16,967 nucleotides of DNA. It comes from an uncultured Flavobacterium sp. (GTDB lineage Bacteria; Bacteroidota; Bacteroidia; Flavobacteriales; Flavobacteriaceae). The stretch covers positions 1-16,967 of the forward strand of contig NZ_CALFIG010000268.1 in NCBI RefSeq assembly GCF_937876455.1, in the 5' to 3' direction. The first letter of the stretch is position 1. Each line of letters begins with the position of its first letter. A program made the position numbers and the translations under genes. The notes below the pieces were generated by a model, which saw only the letters and a program-made list of their open reading frames with translations, did no database searches and was not told the origin of the DNA. Positions 6,162-14,090 of this stretch are shown piece by piece.

Positions 6162-6739
6162 ATGAAACTAGTCTTCGCATCAAATAACAAACATAAAATT
6201 ACCGAAATTCAACAATTGGTCGGTGATAAATTTCAAATCCTCTCACTTGAAGATATTGGATGTAACGTAGATATTCCTGAAACAGCTGATACAATTGAAG
6301 GGAACGCTATTTTAAAAGCAGCTTATATAACTAAGCATTACAATATGCCTTGTTTTGCAGATGATACGGGACTAGAAATCTCAGCTTTGCATGGGGAACC
6401 GGGAGTATATTCGGCTAGATATGCTGGATTACAACGCAGTGCAGAAGACAATATGAATCTCGTATTGGCTAACTTGAAGAATGAAACAAATCGAGCAGCC
6501 CAATTTAAAACAATAATTGCCTTACATTTAGGTCAAGAACAATATGTGTTTGAAGGAATTGTAAAAGGCCAAATTACCTTAGAAAAAAGAGGTGAGAATG
6601 GATTTGGCTATGATCCTATTTTCAACCTGAAGAAGACACAAAGACTTTTGCACAAATGACTTTAGAGGAAAAGGCAGCTATAAGTCATAGAGCTAGAGCA
6701 GTGGTAAAATTAATCGATTTTTTAGAGAGAATGTTTTAG
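6162..6739 (+). pseudogene. rdgB: Frameshifted XTP/dITP pyrophosphatase (RdgB/HAM1)
   Basis: The intact family enzyme hydrolyses non-canonical purine nucleotides (XTP, dITP, ITP) to monophosphates and so keeps them out of DNA. The uninterrupted frame from the ATG at 6162 stops at 6659 after 165 residues. Family features are intact to residue 154: SNNKHK (7-12), ETADTIEGNA (40-49), FADDTGLE (65-72, with the catalytic Asp), GVYSARYAG (81-89) and GENGFGYDPIF (144-154). The next residues are foreign (NLKKTQRLLHK). From the T run at 6619-6622 another frame continues as QPEEDTKTFAQMTLEEKAAI, then SHRARAVVKLIDFLERMF, ending at TAG 6737-6739. This is the missing tail with the substrate-binding SHR motif. 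Restoring one T gives 192 residues, the normal length. It is either a real inactivating mutation or a homopolymer sequencing error. Confidence 0.88.
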
Positions 6740-6743
6740 TTTT

Positions 6744-6840
6744 TACCTTTGCTTTTTGATTACAAATTAGTTTTATTTGTAACTTTCTGAAAATCAGTAA
6801 CAAACAAATTAGTTTTATTGGTTTATTAGCCTTACCTTTG
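6744..6840 (+). repeat. Partly duplicated upstream region of the DEAD-box gene
   Basis: ACAAATTAGTTTTATT occurs twice, at 6762-6777 and 6804-6819, 42 bases apart. TTACCTTTGC also occurs twice, at 6743-6752 and 6832-6841. The first copy is part of a perfect dyad, TTACAAAT-TAGTTTT-ATTTGTAA (6760-6782). The TAnnTTTG motif is thus present twice, suggesting a duplicated or tandem promoter region. Confidence 0.55.
6833..6840 (+). promoter_or_regulatory. Probable -7 promoter element of the helicase gene
   Basis: TACCTTTG matches TAnnTTTG, 21 bases before the ATG at 6862. A second identical box lies at 6744-6751. The nearest TTG (6818-6820) is closer than usual, 12 bases. Confidence 0.55.
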
Positions 6841-6861
6841 CACCCAATTTAAAAATATATA

Positions 6862-8733
6862 ATGAATAAATTTGAGCAATTAGGGTTAAACGAATCGTTG
6901 TTAAAAGCAATAGGTGATTTAGGATTCGAAACCCCGTCAGAAGTACAGGAGAAGGCAATCCCACTATTATTGGAAGAAGACACAGATATCGTCGCTCTTG
7001 CCCAAACAGGAACAGGAAAAACCGCAGCTTTTGGTTTTCCACTAATCCAAAAAATTGATCCATTCAACAGACAAACACAAGCGTTAATTCTTTCTCCAAC
7101 AAGAGAATTGTGTTTGCAAATTACAAACGAAATCAAATTATACTCTAAGTACATCGACGGTCTTCATACTGTTGCAGTTTACGGTGGCGCGAGTATCAAT
7201 GATCAAGCGCGTGAGGTGAAAAGAGGGGCACAAGTTATTGTGGCTACACCGGGTAGAATGCAAGATATGATTAACAGAGGCATGGTGAATATTAAAAACA
7301 TCAACTTCTGTGTTCTTGATGAGGCAGACGAAATGTTAAATATGGGATTCTATGATGATATTACAAGTATCTTATCAGACACACCAAAAGACAAAAACAC
7401 ATGGTTATTCTCAGCAACAATGCCACAAGAAGTAGCACGTATTGCAAAAGAATTCATGCACAAACCAAAAGAAATTACAGTTGGACACAAAAATTCAAGT
7501 TCAGCAACGATTTCTCATGAGTATTATTTAGTTAATGCTCGTGATAGATATGAAGCTTTAAAAAGATTAGCGGATGCAAATCCAGATATTTTCTCCGTAA
7601 TTTTTTGTAGAACAAAAAGAGATACACAAGCGGTTGCAGAAAAATTAATTGAAGACGGATACAATGCTGCTGCATTACACGGAGATTTATCGCAAGCACA
7701 ACGTGATGGCGTAATGAAATCATTCCGTGGAAGACAAATTCAAATGTTAGTGGCAACAGACGTAGCAGCTAGAGGTATAGATGTGGATAATGTTACACAT
7801 GTAATCAATTATCAATTACCAGACGAAATTGAAACGTATACACACCGTTCAGGTCGTACAGGTCGTGCCGGAAAATCAGGTACTTCGTTTGTAATTATTA
7901 CAAAAAGTGAAATCAGAAAAATTCACTCAATCGAGAGAATTATCAAAACGAAATTCGAAGAAAAAGCGATTCCTTCTGGAATGGAAATCTGCGAAATTCA
8001 ATTGTTACACTTAGCTAATAAAATTAAAGATACAGAAACAGATCATGCTATTGATACATATTTGCCTTCTATTATGGATTTGTTACAAGACATTCCTAAA
8101 GAAGACTTAATTAAAAAAGTAGTTTCAATAGAATTTAATCGTTTCTTAAACTATTATAAAAAATCAAAAGATTTAACTCAAATCCCAGGTAAAGCAGGAG
8201 AAGTTCCTACGTCGGGTGCAGTTAGATACTTTATCAATATTGGTTCAAGAGATGATTATGATTGGATGACATTAAAAGATTTCTTAAGAGATACACTTGA
8301 TGTAGGACGTGATGATATCTTTAAAGTGGATGTAAAAGAAGGTTTTTCTTTCTTTAATACAGATGCAGAATTAGCTGACAAAGTAATGTCTGTTTTGAAT
8401 GAAATCAAAGTTAATGGAAGAAAGATTAACGTTGAAATTTCTAAAAATGATGGAGGCAAAAACCAAGGAAGAAGAGACCATGGCGGTAGAGATCGTAAAC
8501 GTGATGGTGGAGGATTTTCTGGCAGACGTGAAGGTGGAAATCGTGAAGGCGGATTTAGACGTGAAGTCGGCGCTCCAAGATCAGATAGTAGACCAAGACG
8601 TGAAGGTGGAAGCGAAAGAAAGTTTGAATCACGAGATGGTGCAAGAAGAACTGAAGGACGTTCTGAAAGAAGAACAACAACAAGTGATTCTCGTTCTATG
8701 TTTGATAAAGCAAAACGTTCAAGAAGAAGTTAA
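6862..8733 (+). CDS. DEAD-box ATP-dependent RNA helicase, DeaD/CsdA-like
   Basis: Unwinds RNA duplexes using ATP. Members of this group act in ribosome assembly, mRNA turnover and cold adaptation. The 623 residues contain a Q motif (FEQLGLNESLLKAI...Q near 4-29), Walker A AQTGTGKT (47-54), PTREL (79-83), TPGR (129-132), DEAD (153-156), SAT (184-186), an ARGIDV motif and HRSGRTGRAG near 330-340. A DbpA-type RNA-binding domain follows at about 455-533 (GAVRYFINIGSRDDYDWM through INVEISK). The tail from about 534 is basic and rich in Gly, Arg, Asp and Ser with RGG-like repeats, typical of flexible RNA-binding tails. It is monocistronic: its own promoter region lies upstream and a terminator starts five bases after the stop. 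Whether to call it deaD or csdA cannot be decided from sequence. Confidence 0.93.
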   Translation: MNKFEQLGLNESLLKAIGDLGFETPSEVQEKAIPLLLEEDTDIVALAQTGTGKTAAFGFPLIQKIDPFNRQTQALILSPTRELCLQITNEIKLYSKYIDGLHTVAVYGGASINDQAREVKRGAQVIVATPGRMQDMINRGMVNIKNINFCVLDEADEMLNMGFYDDITSILSDTPKDKNTWLFSATMPQEVARIAKEFMHKPKEITVGHKNSSSATISHEYYLVNARDRYEALKRLADANPDIFSVIFCRTKRDTQAVAEKLIEDGYNAAALHGDLSQAQRDGVMKSFRGRQIQMLVATDVAARGIDVDNVTHVINYQLPDEIETYTHRSGRTGRAGKSGTSFVIITKSEIRKIHSIERIIKTKFEEKAIPSGMEICEIQLLHLANKIKDTETDHAIDTYLPSIMDLLQDIPKEDLIKKVVSIEFNRFLNYYKKSKDLTQIPGKAGEVPTSGAVRYFINIGSRDDYDWMTLKDFLRDTLDVGRDDIFKVDVKEGFSFFNTDAELADKVMSVLNEIKVNGRKINVEISKNDGGKNQGRRDHGGRDRKRDGGGFSGRREGGNREGGFRREVGAPRSDSRPRREGGSERKFESRDGARRTEGRSERRTTTSDSRSMFDKAKRSRRS

Positions 8734-8737
8734 TGAT

Positions 8738-8767
8738 AAAAAATCCCGATTTAATCGGGATTTTTTT
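8738..8767 (+). terminator. Rho-independent terminator after the helicase gene
   Basis: A perfect stem ATCCCGAT / ATCGGGAT (8743-8750 and 8754-8761) with a three-base loop is preceded by an A run and followed by seven T. It starts right after the TAA at 8731-8733. Confidence 0.9.
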
Positions 8768-8789
8768 ATAATCTTATGTTAATAGCATT

Positions 8790-8817
8790 TTGTATTCCAA
8801 AAAAATAAATACATTTG
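8790..8817 (+). promoter_or_regulatory. Promoter of the carboxypeptidase-regulatory-like gene
   Basis: TTG (8790-8792) and TACATTTG (8810-8817) are separated by 17 bases, fitting the Bacteroidota pattern. The box ends 22 bases before the ATG at 8840. Confidence 0.6.
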
Positions 8818-8839
8818 TTTAGTATTAGTTAAGAAATAT

Positions 8840-9619
8840 ATGAATCGTATTAGTGTTGTTATTTTACTACTTTTTAGTTACCAGGTTTTTGCGCAAACTG
8901 ATTCGCTTGCCGTTAAAATTAAGGCAAAGTTGGTTTCCGTTACAGATCATAAAGCCATTTCTGGCGTGACGGTAATTAATAAAACAAGTTCTTTAACAAC
9001 TGTATCCGATGAAAATGGAAATTTTGAGCTTTTAACACATCCAAATGATGTATTGTTTTTTTCACATATTGCTTACAGTTTCTTAAAAATAGAAGCAACG
9101 CCAGTATGGATAGCTACTTTGAGCAAACAAATAAGTTTAGCGGAACGAACTAACGAGATTGAAGCCGTACTTATTACAGGGTATCAGTTAACGGGGTATT
9201 TAGAAATAGATACTAAACTAATTCCTGTAAACGAAAATAGACGATTTAATATTGCAGGCTTAAATTTAGGATATGAACCTGGTTCTAAAGCACCTAAAGC
9301 CGCCCAAAACATGATAAATGCATTGAGTAATCCTGTTGATTTGGTATATTCTTTATTTAATAAAAGTGAAAAAGATGTAAAACGGTTGATGGAAATTAAA
9401 AAAGACGAAAATTTTAAGAAAATTTTAAGCCAACAAACCGATAGAGAAGCCATTTCTATGTTACTACAATTAAGTAAAAGTGATATTGCAAAAATATTAG
9501 AAAAATGTAATTATTCTAAAGTATTTATTGATTCCGCAAGTGATTTGCAAGTATTAGATGCTTTGGCAACAGCGTATGAAGAATATAAAGTGGTGGGAAA
9601 AATAAAAAGCACGCAGTAA
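8840..9619 (+). CDS. Exported protein with carboxypeptidase-regulatory-like domain
   Basis: The function is unknown. The 259 residues begin with a signal peptide (MNRISVVILLLFSYQVFA, probably cut before Gln19). Residues about 25-100 resemble the beta-sandwich carboxypeptidase-regulatory-like domain found at the N-terminus of many Bacteroidota outer-membrane proteins, with the pattern AISGVTVINKTSSLTTVSDE then NGNFEL and VLFFSHIAY. Unlike SusC-type transporters there is no beta-barrel; the rest is mostly helical and charged (VKRLMEIKKDENFKKILSQQ) and ends in KIKSTQ. The protein is therefore probably periplasmic or surface-exposed. It has its own promoter and converges on the methylase gene after 64 bases, with no strong terminator between. 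Confidence 0.72.
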   Translation: MNRISVVILLLFSYQVFAQTDSLAVKIKAKLVSVTDHKAISGVTVINKTSSLTTVSDENGNFELLTHPNDVLFFSHIAYSFLKIEATPVWIATLSKQISLAERTNEIEAVLITGYQLTGYLEIDTKLIPVNENRRFNIAGLNLGYEPGSKAPKAAQNMINALSNPVDLVYSLFNKSEKDVKRLMEIKKDENFKKILSQQTDREAISMLLQLSKSDIAKILEKCNYSKVFIDSASDLQVLDALATAYEEYKVVGKIKSTQ

Positions 9620-9683
9620 AAAGACTAAAAGTTAAAAGTCATTTTCAAAGTTGTAATTCATACTAAATACAATCCACGTATAG

Positions 9684-10346
9684 CTACTTTTCTTCAAAAA
9701 ATCGGCTTTCTACAAATTCAATATCTTTTATCGATTTTCTAGTCCAATCTATCTTTTTGTCTAGTTTTTCTTCTTCAGTTAGCTTCCAGTTAATTCCTGA
9801 TTTTCGTAATCTATTCGTCAAATCTTGAATTACAATTGCTGCCGAAACAGATATGTTTAAACTTTCTGTAAATCCTACCATAGGAATTTTAAGAAAACCA
9901 TCGGCTTGTTCCATTACTTCTTTAGAAAGTCCCAATTTTTCTGTACCAAAAAATAAAGCCGATTTTTTTGTGATGTCAAATTCATCTAACATACATGAGT
10001 CATTATGAGGTGTAGTGGCTATAATTTGATAGCCAGAAGCTTTTAAATCATCAATGCAATCCTGAACACTTACATGTCTATTGATGTCTACCCATTTTTC
10101 GGCCCCAAGTGCAATTTCTTTATCAATTCTTTTTCCGAAACGCTCTTCAATTACATGCAATTGCTGAATGCCAAAAACTTCACAACTTCTCATTACAGCA
10201 CTTGTATTGTGTAATTGATACACATCTTCCATTGCAATGGTTAAATGATTTGTTCTGTTTTCTAAAATTTGTATAAATCTATCCTTTCTATTTTCAGTGA
10301 TGAATTCTTCTAAATAAGCTAATAAATCTAATTTTTCTTTTGACAT
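9684..10346 (-). CDS. TrmH-family (SpoU) RNA 2'-O-methyltransferase
   Basis: SPOUT-fold methylase that uses S-adenosylmethionine to methylate a ribose 2'-hydroxyl, most likely on tRNA Gm18 (TrmH type). The 220 residues carry the three family motifs: NTSAVMRSCEVFG (47-59, with the conserved Asn and Arg), LFFGTEKLGLS in the middle, and IPMVGFTESLNISVSAAI, which forms the knotted cofactor site. Length matches TrmH better than the longer RlmB, which has an extra N-terminal domain. The gene diverges from the sirtuin gene with only 27 bases between starts, and its own -7 box overlaps the sirtuin start codon. The tRNA or rRNA target is inferred, not shown. Confidence 0.87.
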   Translation of the reverse strand: MSKEKLDLLAYLEEFITENRKDRFIQILENRTNHLTIAMEDVYQLHNTSAVMRSCEVFGIQQLHVIEERFGKRIDKEIALGAEKWVDINRHVSVQDCIDDLKASGYQIIATTPHNDSCMLDEFDITKKSALFFGTEKLGLSKEVMEQADGFLKIPMVGFTESLNISVSAAIVIQDLTNRLRKSGINWKLTEEEKLDKKIDWTRKSIKDIEFVESRFFEEK

Positions 10347-10366
10347 TTTTTATCTTTACATTTTTG

Positions 10367-10374
10367 CAAATATA
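10367..10374 (-). promoter_or_regulatory. -7 promoter element of the methylase gene, overlapping a start codon
   Basis: On the minus strand these bases read TATATTTG, a full TAnnTTTG match, 20 bases before the methylase ATG at 10346. The last base, 10374, is the A of the divergent sirtuin ATG, so RNA polymerase on one gene would cover the start of the other. Confidence 0.6.
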
Positions 10375-11063
10375 TGAAGAAATTAGTTGTCATTACAGGA
10401 GCAGGAATGAGTGCTGAAAGTGGGATTAGTACCTTTAGAGATTCAAATGGATTATGGGAAAATCATGATATTATGGAAGTCGCCTCACCGTTAGGTTGGA
10501 AAAAAAATCCTGAATTAGTCCTTGATTTTTATAATAAAAGAAGAGCACAATTACGAGAAGTAACACCCAATAAAGGCCATTTCTTACTCGCCGGACTCGA
10601 ACAATATTTTGATGTACAAATTATCACTCAAAATGTTGATAATTTACATGAACGGGCAGGAAGTACAAAAATTATTCATTTACATGGCGAACTAACAAAA
10701 GTAAGGGGTGAATTTTCAATTAACGAAAGTATTTTTTGGGAAAAGGATATTACTATAGGTGATGTAAATAAAAAAGGCGAACAACTACGTCCAGATATTG
10801 TTTGGTTTGGCGAAGCTGTGCCAAAATTTGATGAAGCAGTCCAGCTTTCCGCGCGAGCCGATTTTATGCTGGTAATAGGTACTTCTTTACAAGTATATCC
10901 CGCAGCTAGTTTAATAGAATATCCAAAAGCAAATGTGCCAATTATTTACATTGACCCAAATCCTGCAATGGATGTGGTTGACAAAAAAAGAGTACATGTT
11001 ATATCGATGAATGCGAGTGAAGGATTAGAATTAGTAAAACAAAATTTTATTGATAAAATATAA
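10374..11063 (+). CDS. cobB: Class III sirtuin-type NAD-dependent deacylase, zinc-less
   Basis: NAD-dependent enzyme that removes acyl groups from protein lysines. The 229 residues show GAGMSAESGISTFRD (9-23, NAD site), QNVDN (86-90), LHG with the catalytic His104, IVWFGEAVP and the GTSLQVYPAA segment. YNKRR (53-57) gives the Tyr53/Arg56 pair that marks class III (SIRT5/CobB-like) enzymes favouring succinyl or malonyl lysine. There is no cysteine anywhere in the protein, so the usual four-Cys zinc site is absent; the region between LHGEL and LRPDIVWFG is also compact. Other Bacteroidota sirtuins, as I recall, also lack these cysteines, so this need not mean loss of function. The start at 10374 leaves MKKLVVITGAG, the standard N-terminus. 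Confidence 0.88.
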   Translation: MKKLVVITGAGMSAESGISTFRDSNGLWENHDIMEVASPLGWKKNPELVLDFYNKRRAQLREVTPNKGHFLLAGLEQYFDVQIITQNVDNLHERAGSTKIIHLHGELTKVRGEFSINESIFWEKDITIGDVNKKGEQLRPDIVWFGEAVPKFDEAVQLSARADFMLVIGTSLQVYPAASLIEYPKANVPIIYIDPNPAMDVVDKKRVHVISMNASEGLELVKQNFIDKI

Positions 11064-11106
11064 TAAAAAACTAATCACTTAGGGTGTATTACTTGGTACT
11101 AATTAC

Positions 11107-11114
11107 TAAATTTG
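11107..11114 (+). promoter_or_regulatory. Probable -7 promoter element of purB
   Basis: TAAATTTG matches TAnnTTTG, 24 bases before the purB ATG. A TTG at 11093-11095 is closer than usual, 11 bases. Confidence 0.5.
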
Positions 11115-11138
11115 CACCTTAAAAATTAAACAACACAC

Positions 11139-12482
11139 ATGCAACTTACAGAATTAAATGCTATTTCACCTATTGATGGTCGATATAGAAGTAAAACGGT
11201 TTCCTTAGCGTCTTATTTCTCTGAAGAAGCACTCATTAAATACCGCGTTTTAATTGAGGTTGAATATTTTATCGCTTTGTGCGAAGCAAATTTACCACAA
11301 TTAGAAAAAATAGATGCTTCAATTTATGAGTCATTACGCGCTATTTATGAAAATTTTTCTACTGAAGATGCTCTTTGGATAAAAGATACTGAAAAAACGA
11401 CAAATCATGATGTGAAAGCTGTTGAATATTTTATCAAATCCAAGTTTGATCATTTAGGATTACAACAGTATAAGGAGTTTATTCATTTTGGTTTAACTTC
11501 ACAAGATATCAATAATACTGCCATTCCTTTATCTACAAAAGATGCTTTTGAAAAAGCATATATGCCAAGTTTAATGGCTGTACTTCAAAAGTTAAAGGAA
11601 CTAGCTCTGGAATGGGAAAATGTACCCATGTTAGCTAGAACACATGGACAGCCCGCTTCACCTACTCGATTAGGGAAAGAAATTGCTGTTTTTGTAGAGC
11701 GTATTGAAGAACAAATACGATTATTATTCTCGGTGCCTTTTGCAGCAAAATTTGGAGGAGCTACGGGTAATTATAATGCGCACAAGGTTGCTTATCCTAC
11801 TACAGATTGGAAAAAATTTGGAACTGATTTTGTGGAAAATAAATTAGGTTTACACCATTCGTTTCCTACCACTCAAATTGAACATTATGACCATTTTGCT
11901 GCCTTTTTTGATACTTTAAAACGTATCAATACTATTCTTATTGATTTAGATAGAGATATCTGGACGTATGTGTCGATGGATTATTTTAAGCAAAAAATAA
12001 AAGCAGGTGAAATTGGTTCGTCAGCTATGCCACACAAAGTAAACCCTATCGATTTTGAAAATAGTGAAGGAAATTTAGGGCTTGCGAATGCTTTATTTGA
12101 GCATCTTTCAGCAAAATTACCTATTTCGAGATTGCAACGTGATCTTACAGATAGTACGGTATTGCGCAATGTAGGAGTGCCAATGGGGCATACATTAATT
12201 GCTTTTGAGGCTACCTTAAAAGGCTTGAATAAATTAGTATTAAATGAAGAAAAATTTGCTGAAGATTTAGAGAAAAATTGGGCTGTTGTTGCCGAAGCTA
12301 TTCAAACAATTTTGCGCCGTGAAGGCTACCCAAATCCATATGAAGCTTTGAAAGATTTAACAAGAACCAATACGGTTATCAATAAAGAATCCATTCATGC
12401 GTTTATTCAAACTTTAAAAATTTCAGAGGAAGTAAAAGCGGAATTGCTTCACATCACACCAAGTAATTATTTGGGAATATAA
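11139..12482 (+). CDS. purB: Adenylosuccinate lyase
   Basis: Cytoplasmic fumarase-superfamily enzyme that acts twice in purine synthesis: it releases fumarate from SAICAR to give AICAR and from adenylosuccinate to give AMP. The 447 residues start with the typical MQLTELNAISPIDGRYRSKT. TTNHDVKAVEYF, HFGLTSQDINNTA and ARTHGQPASPTRLGKEIAVF follow, then the superfamily signature GSSAMPHKVNPIDFENSEGN (near 291-310) with its flexible catalytic loop. Length and motif order match the E. coli-like PurB group (about 450 residues), not the shorter Bacillus type. It converges on guaB, so the enzymes of the AMP and GMP branches face each other across a shared terminator. Confidence 0.95.
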   Translation: MQLTELNAISPIDGRYRSKTVSLASYFSEEALIKYRVLIEVEYFIALCEANLPQLEKIDASIYESLRAIYENFSTEDALWIKDTEKTTNHDVKAVEYFIKSKFDHLGLQQYKEFIHFGLTSQDINNTAIPLSTKDAFEKAYMPSLMAVLQKLKELALEWENVPMLARTHGQPASPTRLGKEIAVFVERIEEQIRLLFSVPFAAKFGGATGNYNAHKVAYPTTDWKKFGTDFVENKLGLHHSFPTTQIEHYDHFAAFFDTLKRINTILIDLDRDIWTYVSMDYFKQKIKAGEIGSSAMPHKVNPIDFENSEGNLGLANALFEHLSAKLPISRLQRDLTDSTVLRNVGVPMGHTLIAFEATLKGLNKLVLNEEKFAEDLEKNWAVVAEAIQTILRREGYPNPYEALKDLTRTNTVINKESIHAFIQTLKISEEVKAELLHITPSNYLGI

Positions 12483-12488
12483 TTTTTC

Positions 12489-12509
12489 ATTCTGAAATTG
12501 TTTCAGAAT
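12489..12509. repeat. Perfect inverted repeat just after purB
   Basis: ATTCTGAAA-TTG-TTTCAGAAT is a nine-base-pair hairpin with a three-base loop, beginning six bases after the purB stop. It has no T run on the plus strand, so it is not a classical terminator by itself. It may protect the 3' end of the mRNA. Confidence 0.6.
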
Positions 12510-12526
12510 ATACTAAACAATAAAAC

Positions 12527-12567
12527 AAAAAAATCCATTCCGATATGTGTTGGGAATGGATTTTTTA
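12527..12567. terminator. Bidirectional terminator between purB and guaB
   Basis: Stem AAAAATCCATTCC / GGAATGGATTTTT (12529-12541 and 12553-12565) with an 11-base loop. It has A on the left and T on the right, so each strand ends in a U run. It serves both convergent genes. Confidence 0.85.
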
Positions 12568-12594
12568 TTTTTTAGACCTAGCAGGGCTATAATC

Positions 12595-14067
12595 TTATCT
12601 CGAGTAATTCGGCGCTTCTTTAGTTATCGTAACATTATGAGGGTGACTTTCACTTATACCACTTGACGTAATGCGAACAAAACGACCTGATTCTTGTAAT
12701 GTTGAGATGTCTTTTGCGCCACAATACCCCATACCAGCTCGTAAACCGCCAATAAATTGTTGCATACTTTCGTTTAATTCTCCTTTATAAGGCACACGAC
12801 CTACAATGCCTTCGGGTACTAGTTTTTTTACATCGTCCTCAACATCTTGGAAATAGCGGTCTTTAGAACCTTCTTTCATAGCTTCGACAGACCCCATGCC
12901 TCTATAAGATTTAAATTTTCTTCCTTCAAAAATAATCGTTTCGCCTGGTGATTCTTTCGTTCCCGCTAGCATAGAACCCAACATAACACTGTAAGCGCCA
13001 GCAGCTATTGCTTTAGGAATATCACCTGTATAACGAACGCCTCCATCTGCTATAACAGGAATGCCTGTTTCCTTTAGAGCAGCTGCGACTTCTAATACAG
13101 CAGAAAATTGTGGGAAGCCTACACCAGCAACCACACGTGTCGTACATATAGAACCGGGACCAATACCAACTTTTACTGCATCGGCTCCATTTTCTACTAA
13201 ATATAAGGCCGCCTCAGGTGTAGCAATATTGCCTACTACTACATCAATTTGAGGAAAATGCTGCTTAATTTGTTTCAACACGTCAACTACTCCTTTAGTA
13301 TGCCCATGCGCCGTATCTATAATTACAGCATCAACGCCAGCATTAACAAGGGCTTCTGCACGTTGTACGGCATCTGCGGTAACGCCTATAGCGGCTGCCA
13401 CACGAAGACGACCATATTTGTCTTTATTAGCGTTAGGTTTCTGTGTTAATTTTGTTATATCTCTAAAGGTAATTAAACCTATTAATTTAAAATGTACATC
13501 AACAACAGGAAGTTTTTCAATTTTATTTTCTTGTAAAATTTCTTCAGCTGCTGCAAGTGTAGTTCCTTCAGGAGCAGTGACTAAATTTGCTGAGGTCATT
13601 ACTTCTAAAATGCTACGTGAATTATTTTTTTCAAAGCGTAAATCACGATTCGTAACAATACCTTTTAAAATCCCCGTTTCATCAACTACTGGAATACCCC
13701 CGATGCCATATTCTTTCATGGCTGCTTTTGCATCTCCTACATTAGCTGTTAAAGGCAAAGTAACAGGATCTATAATCATGCCGCTTTCTGCACGTTTTAC
13801 TTTTCGAACTTCAGCAGCTTGTTGCTCAATGGTCATGTTTTTATGTAACACACCTATGCCGCCTTCTTGTGCCATTGCAATAGCCATAGCGCTTTCTGTT
13901 ACAGTGTCCATTGCTGCAGAAACGATGGGTACATTTAACGTAATGTTTTTGCTGAATTTAGATTGAATGGAAACTTCTCTTGGAAGTATTTCAGAATAAT
14001 TGGGAACTAATAAAACGTCGTCGTAAGTTAGTCCTTCTCCAATGATTTTAGTTGTGTGTGCTTTCAT
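12595..14067 (-). CDS. guaB: Inosine-5'-monophosphate dehydrogenase
   Basis: Oxidises IMP to XMP with NAD, the first and rate-limiting step of GMP synthesis. The 490 residues form a TIM barrel interrupted by two CBS domains (about 100-145 and 155-207), which bind adenine or guanine nucleotides and tune activity. Visible motifs are LTYDDVLLVP (13-22), SAAMDTVTE (50-58), DTAHGH (251-256), GNIATPEAA (279-287) and the active loop GIGPGSICTTR (301-311) with catalytic Cys308. YRGMGS and a flap-region VPEGIVGRVPYKG follow, then the C-terminal IRITSSGISESHP-like segment (here VRITSSGISESHPHNVTITK). Length is standard. The ATG at 14067 is preceded by a short leader with an inverted repeat and a full -7 box. 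Confidence 0.96.
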   Translation of the reverse strand: MKAHTTKIIGEGLTYDDVLLVPNYSEILPREVSIQSKFSKNITLNVPIVSAAMDTVTESAMAIAMAQEGGIGVLHKNMTIEQQAAEVRKVKRAESGMIIDPVTLPLTANVGDAKAAMKEYGIGGIPVVDETGILKGIVTNRDLRFEKNNSRSILEVMTSANLVTAPEGTTLAAAEEILQENKIEKLPVVDVHFKLIGLITFRDITKLTQKPNANKDKYGRLRVAAAIGVTADAVQRAEALVNAGVDAVIIDTAHGHTKGVVDVLKQIKQHFPQIDVVVGNIATPEAALYLVENGADAVKVGIGPGSICTTRVVAGVGFPQFSAVLEVAAALKETGIPVIADGGVRYTGDIPKAIAAGAYSVMLGSMLAGTKESPGETIIFEGRKFKSYRGMGSVEAMKEGSKDRYFQDVEDDVKKLVPEGIVGRVPYKGELNESMQQFIGGLRAGMGYCGAKDISTLQESGRFVRITSSGISESHPHNVTITKEAPNYSR

Positions 14068-14087
14068 GCAATTTGTCGTTAAATTGC
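14068..14087 (-). promoter_or_regulatory. Inverted repeat in the guaB leader
   Basis: GCAATTT-GTCGTT-AAATTGC is a perfect seven-base dyad directly before the guaB start codon and within the predicted transcript. It could be a leader hairpin that covers the start region or a DNA operator. No known riboswitch fold is recognisable in so short a leader. Confidence 0.45.
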
Positions 14088-14090
14088 GTG

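Noticed and set aside
8399..8782. A 127-residue plus-strand frame over the end of the helicase gene
   Set aside because: It is the alternative frame of the repetitive Gly/Arg-rich tail and runs through the terminator; it has no start signal or domain.
9620..9683. Possible terminator between the convergent genes
   Set aside because: Only a four-base GACT/AGTC stem with a ten-base loop is present; the rest is simple AAAAGT-type repetition.
13418..13966. A 182-residue frame antisense to guaB
   Set aside because: It is opposite a strongly conserved gene, has no promoter, and its composition follows from the guaB codons.
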